The notes beneath the pieces were generated by a model. The model searched no databases and was not told where the DNA came from. It saw only the letters and a program-made list of their open reading frames with translations. A stretch of 64,000 nucleotides of DNA from Neoceratodus forsteri (lineage: Eukaryota > Chordata > Ceratodontiformes > Ceratodontidae). The translations under genes were made by a program, and so were the position numbers. The DNA is taken from NCBI GenBank assembly GCA_016271365.2, contig CM057456.1:1396457001-1396521000 (forward strand). Direction: 5' to 3'. Of the stretch, positions 62,492 to 64,000 are shown piece after piece. Positions within the stretch are counted from its first letter, which is position 1. Each line of letters begins with the position of its first letter.

Positions 62492-64000
62492 GTAATTAAA
62501 CAGGACTTACCTGCTCCATCAGTCAGGGAATCCAGAGTTGGAATGTCCTGGGTTTGGGGAATTTAGGTAGGACCCGAAAGGGAAGAACAGAGAAGGCTGA
62601 GGAGATGCAAAGTGTCGGAGGTCCTAGAGCAGAGATTAGAGGGTTATAAGTAAACAAAGATACTTATCTGATTGGTATAAAGTCCTGTACATCCAGATTA
62701 GTATGGGGAACTTATAGTAAAGAGTAGAGACACAGAGTGAGGAGACAGAAAAAGGGTACAGTACAGCACAAGAGTAAAAGAAGGGGAGTTTTAGAGGAAA
62801 AGAATACACTTAAGGTCAAAGTAAGGAAAATAGAAATAGAAAATAAAATACAAACAGCTAATAAAGAAGAAAAAAGTGATATTGGGAGCTCAGCAACCCC
62901 CCCCCCCCAGCCCACCTAGGTGGCCTTCTGTGGCCAGTAGATTTAAGTAGTAGCCCTGATGGGCTAGTGGGGATACTTTTGGGCTAGTTGTCCGGCATTA
63001 TTCAAAAAAGAGGACACTGGTGGTTCAGGGGTCTTGAGTTGTCCCAGTTTTTTAAGGGTATAGCCCTGCTGGTGTACTGGGCTAATTCCCTCATGGCCAG
63101 TGGCAAATGGTTTACTTTTTGGCATGATGTACTATGTTTAACCTTTTCCTGGCATCTAGTTGGGAGGAGTGGGGTCTCTGGGCCCCAACTGTATGTAACA
63201 GGCAGGTAGGCTGGTCAGAAAATTGCCAACCAGAAATGTTGCAGCGGCTGTTATGCAGTCATCAGTTTAGTGCTACCACACTAGAGTGACAGTGCTGGCG
63301 GCTGCTTTCAACTTCCAACCAACACAGAGTTCAGGCTGTGGCCTGCTCCAAGTGGATGGGAGAAAAGATGGAGATTTTTGGGAAGGGAGAAGGCTAGGGC
63401 AAATATGTCTCCCTCCACTGATCAGCCGTGCAGTGGCTATGTGAAGAGCCCCAAGGGGCTTGTTGAGAGGGTCCAGAGGGTGCGCAGCCAGCAGGATGCA
63501 ACAAGAGTCACTGGCTTAGCTGCACATGCGCATTGCACACTGATTTGAATGCTGAGAAAAAAGGTGCCCATCTGAAAAAATGTCACCCAATAGGCATGTG
63601 GGGAGAGATCACACCACTCCTGGGAGAGGGGGGATGGGCTAACAAGAGGAGTTCTCGGCTAGGCTAGGAGGGTGGAGGACGTGGAGAGCATGGGTGGTAA
63701 ACATATCTGTAGTGGTCCAGTGGATCCTCCAGCATCTCCCTCCTCCAGCACGTGTACATGGCAGTGCAACAGCAGTTGGGTGAGAACAGCAGATCTCTGA
63801 CTTGGGTGACTCCCATCCCAACCGCATTGCCTTGGTCCCGATTGGGCAGTGGGGACAGCCTGGAGAGTGGACCAAATAGGTGCCGGGGGTTGAGCAAAGG
63901 TGGAACTGCAAGCTATATATATATTTTTTTTAACCAGTTTATTTATAGTATTGACTATTTTCCATAGGCACTCCCAGAATTATTTCTGCAATTTTTCATC
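62492..64000. other. Unannotated end of window
   Basis: No gene or known element recognised. C-run at 62898-62908. A 73-residue frame at 62988-63209 and a 90-residue frame at 63911-63639 show no motif. Confidence 0.5.

Noticed and set aside
1..64000. Host exons or conserved host gene
   Set aside because: All frames with recognisable motifs belong to transposable elements; no splice-bounded conserved peptide was recognised.

Overview
This window looks like intergenic DNA from a repeat-rich tetrapod genome. An amphibian (caecilian or salamander type) fits best, with low confidence, because several lineages are dense together: DIRS tyrosine-recombinase retrotransposons, CR1 and L2 LINEs, Penelope-like elements (PLEs), an L1-like LINE, tRNA-derived and 5S-derived SINEs, hAT-like MITEs and satellites. 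I found no host protein-coding exon, functional tRNA or rRNA gene, or CRISPR array. Nearly every coding stretch is a decayed transposon gene, so most are called as pseudogenes.

Layout. 1-4375: right half of a DIRS element (DIRS-A), broken by a LINE 3' fragment and an L1-like copy. 4817-7215: microsatellite, GC-rich minisatellite and a ~292-bp satellite whose orientation flips at a hairpin. 7300-14700: PLE remnants, a nearly complete minus-strand L2, a SINE and a CR1 tip. 14700-16475: plus-strand CR1 holding two SINEs. 16482-30940: DIRS-B1, split by a complete second DIRS (B2, itself holding a SINE and a CR1), a PLE and a solo LTR. 31260-31850: AT-rich minisatellite. 32887-35850: minus-strand CR1 with a plus-strand CR1 piece inside. 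36236-42196: complete DIRS-C. 43066-47662: near-complete plus-strand L2 with a canonical 2A motif, split by two hAT-like MITEs. 47806-49338: non-autonomous DNA transposon with subterminal repeats. 49645-55322: two CR1 copies head to head, the second with two SINEs. 56641-60192: two L2 3' ends. 60193-64000: palindromes, a 5S-derived SINE and a TTAA MITE.

The complete DIRS copies show the expected plan: left inverted terminal repeat (ITR), gag-like ORF, reverse transcriptase/RNase H, tyrosine recombinase, internal complementary region (ICR) and a longer right ITR. B2 without its insertions (about 5.9 kb) and C (about 5.96 kb) agree in length. All copies appear inactive.

Target-site duplications (TSDs), terminal repeats and catalytic motifs were read by eye. 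Family names rest on recognised motifs, not on a database search.
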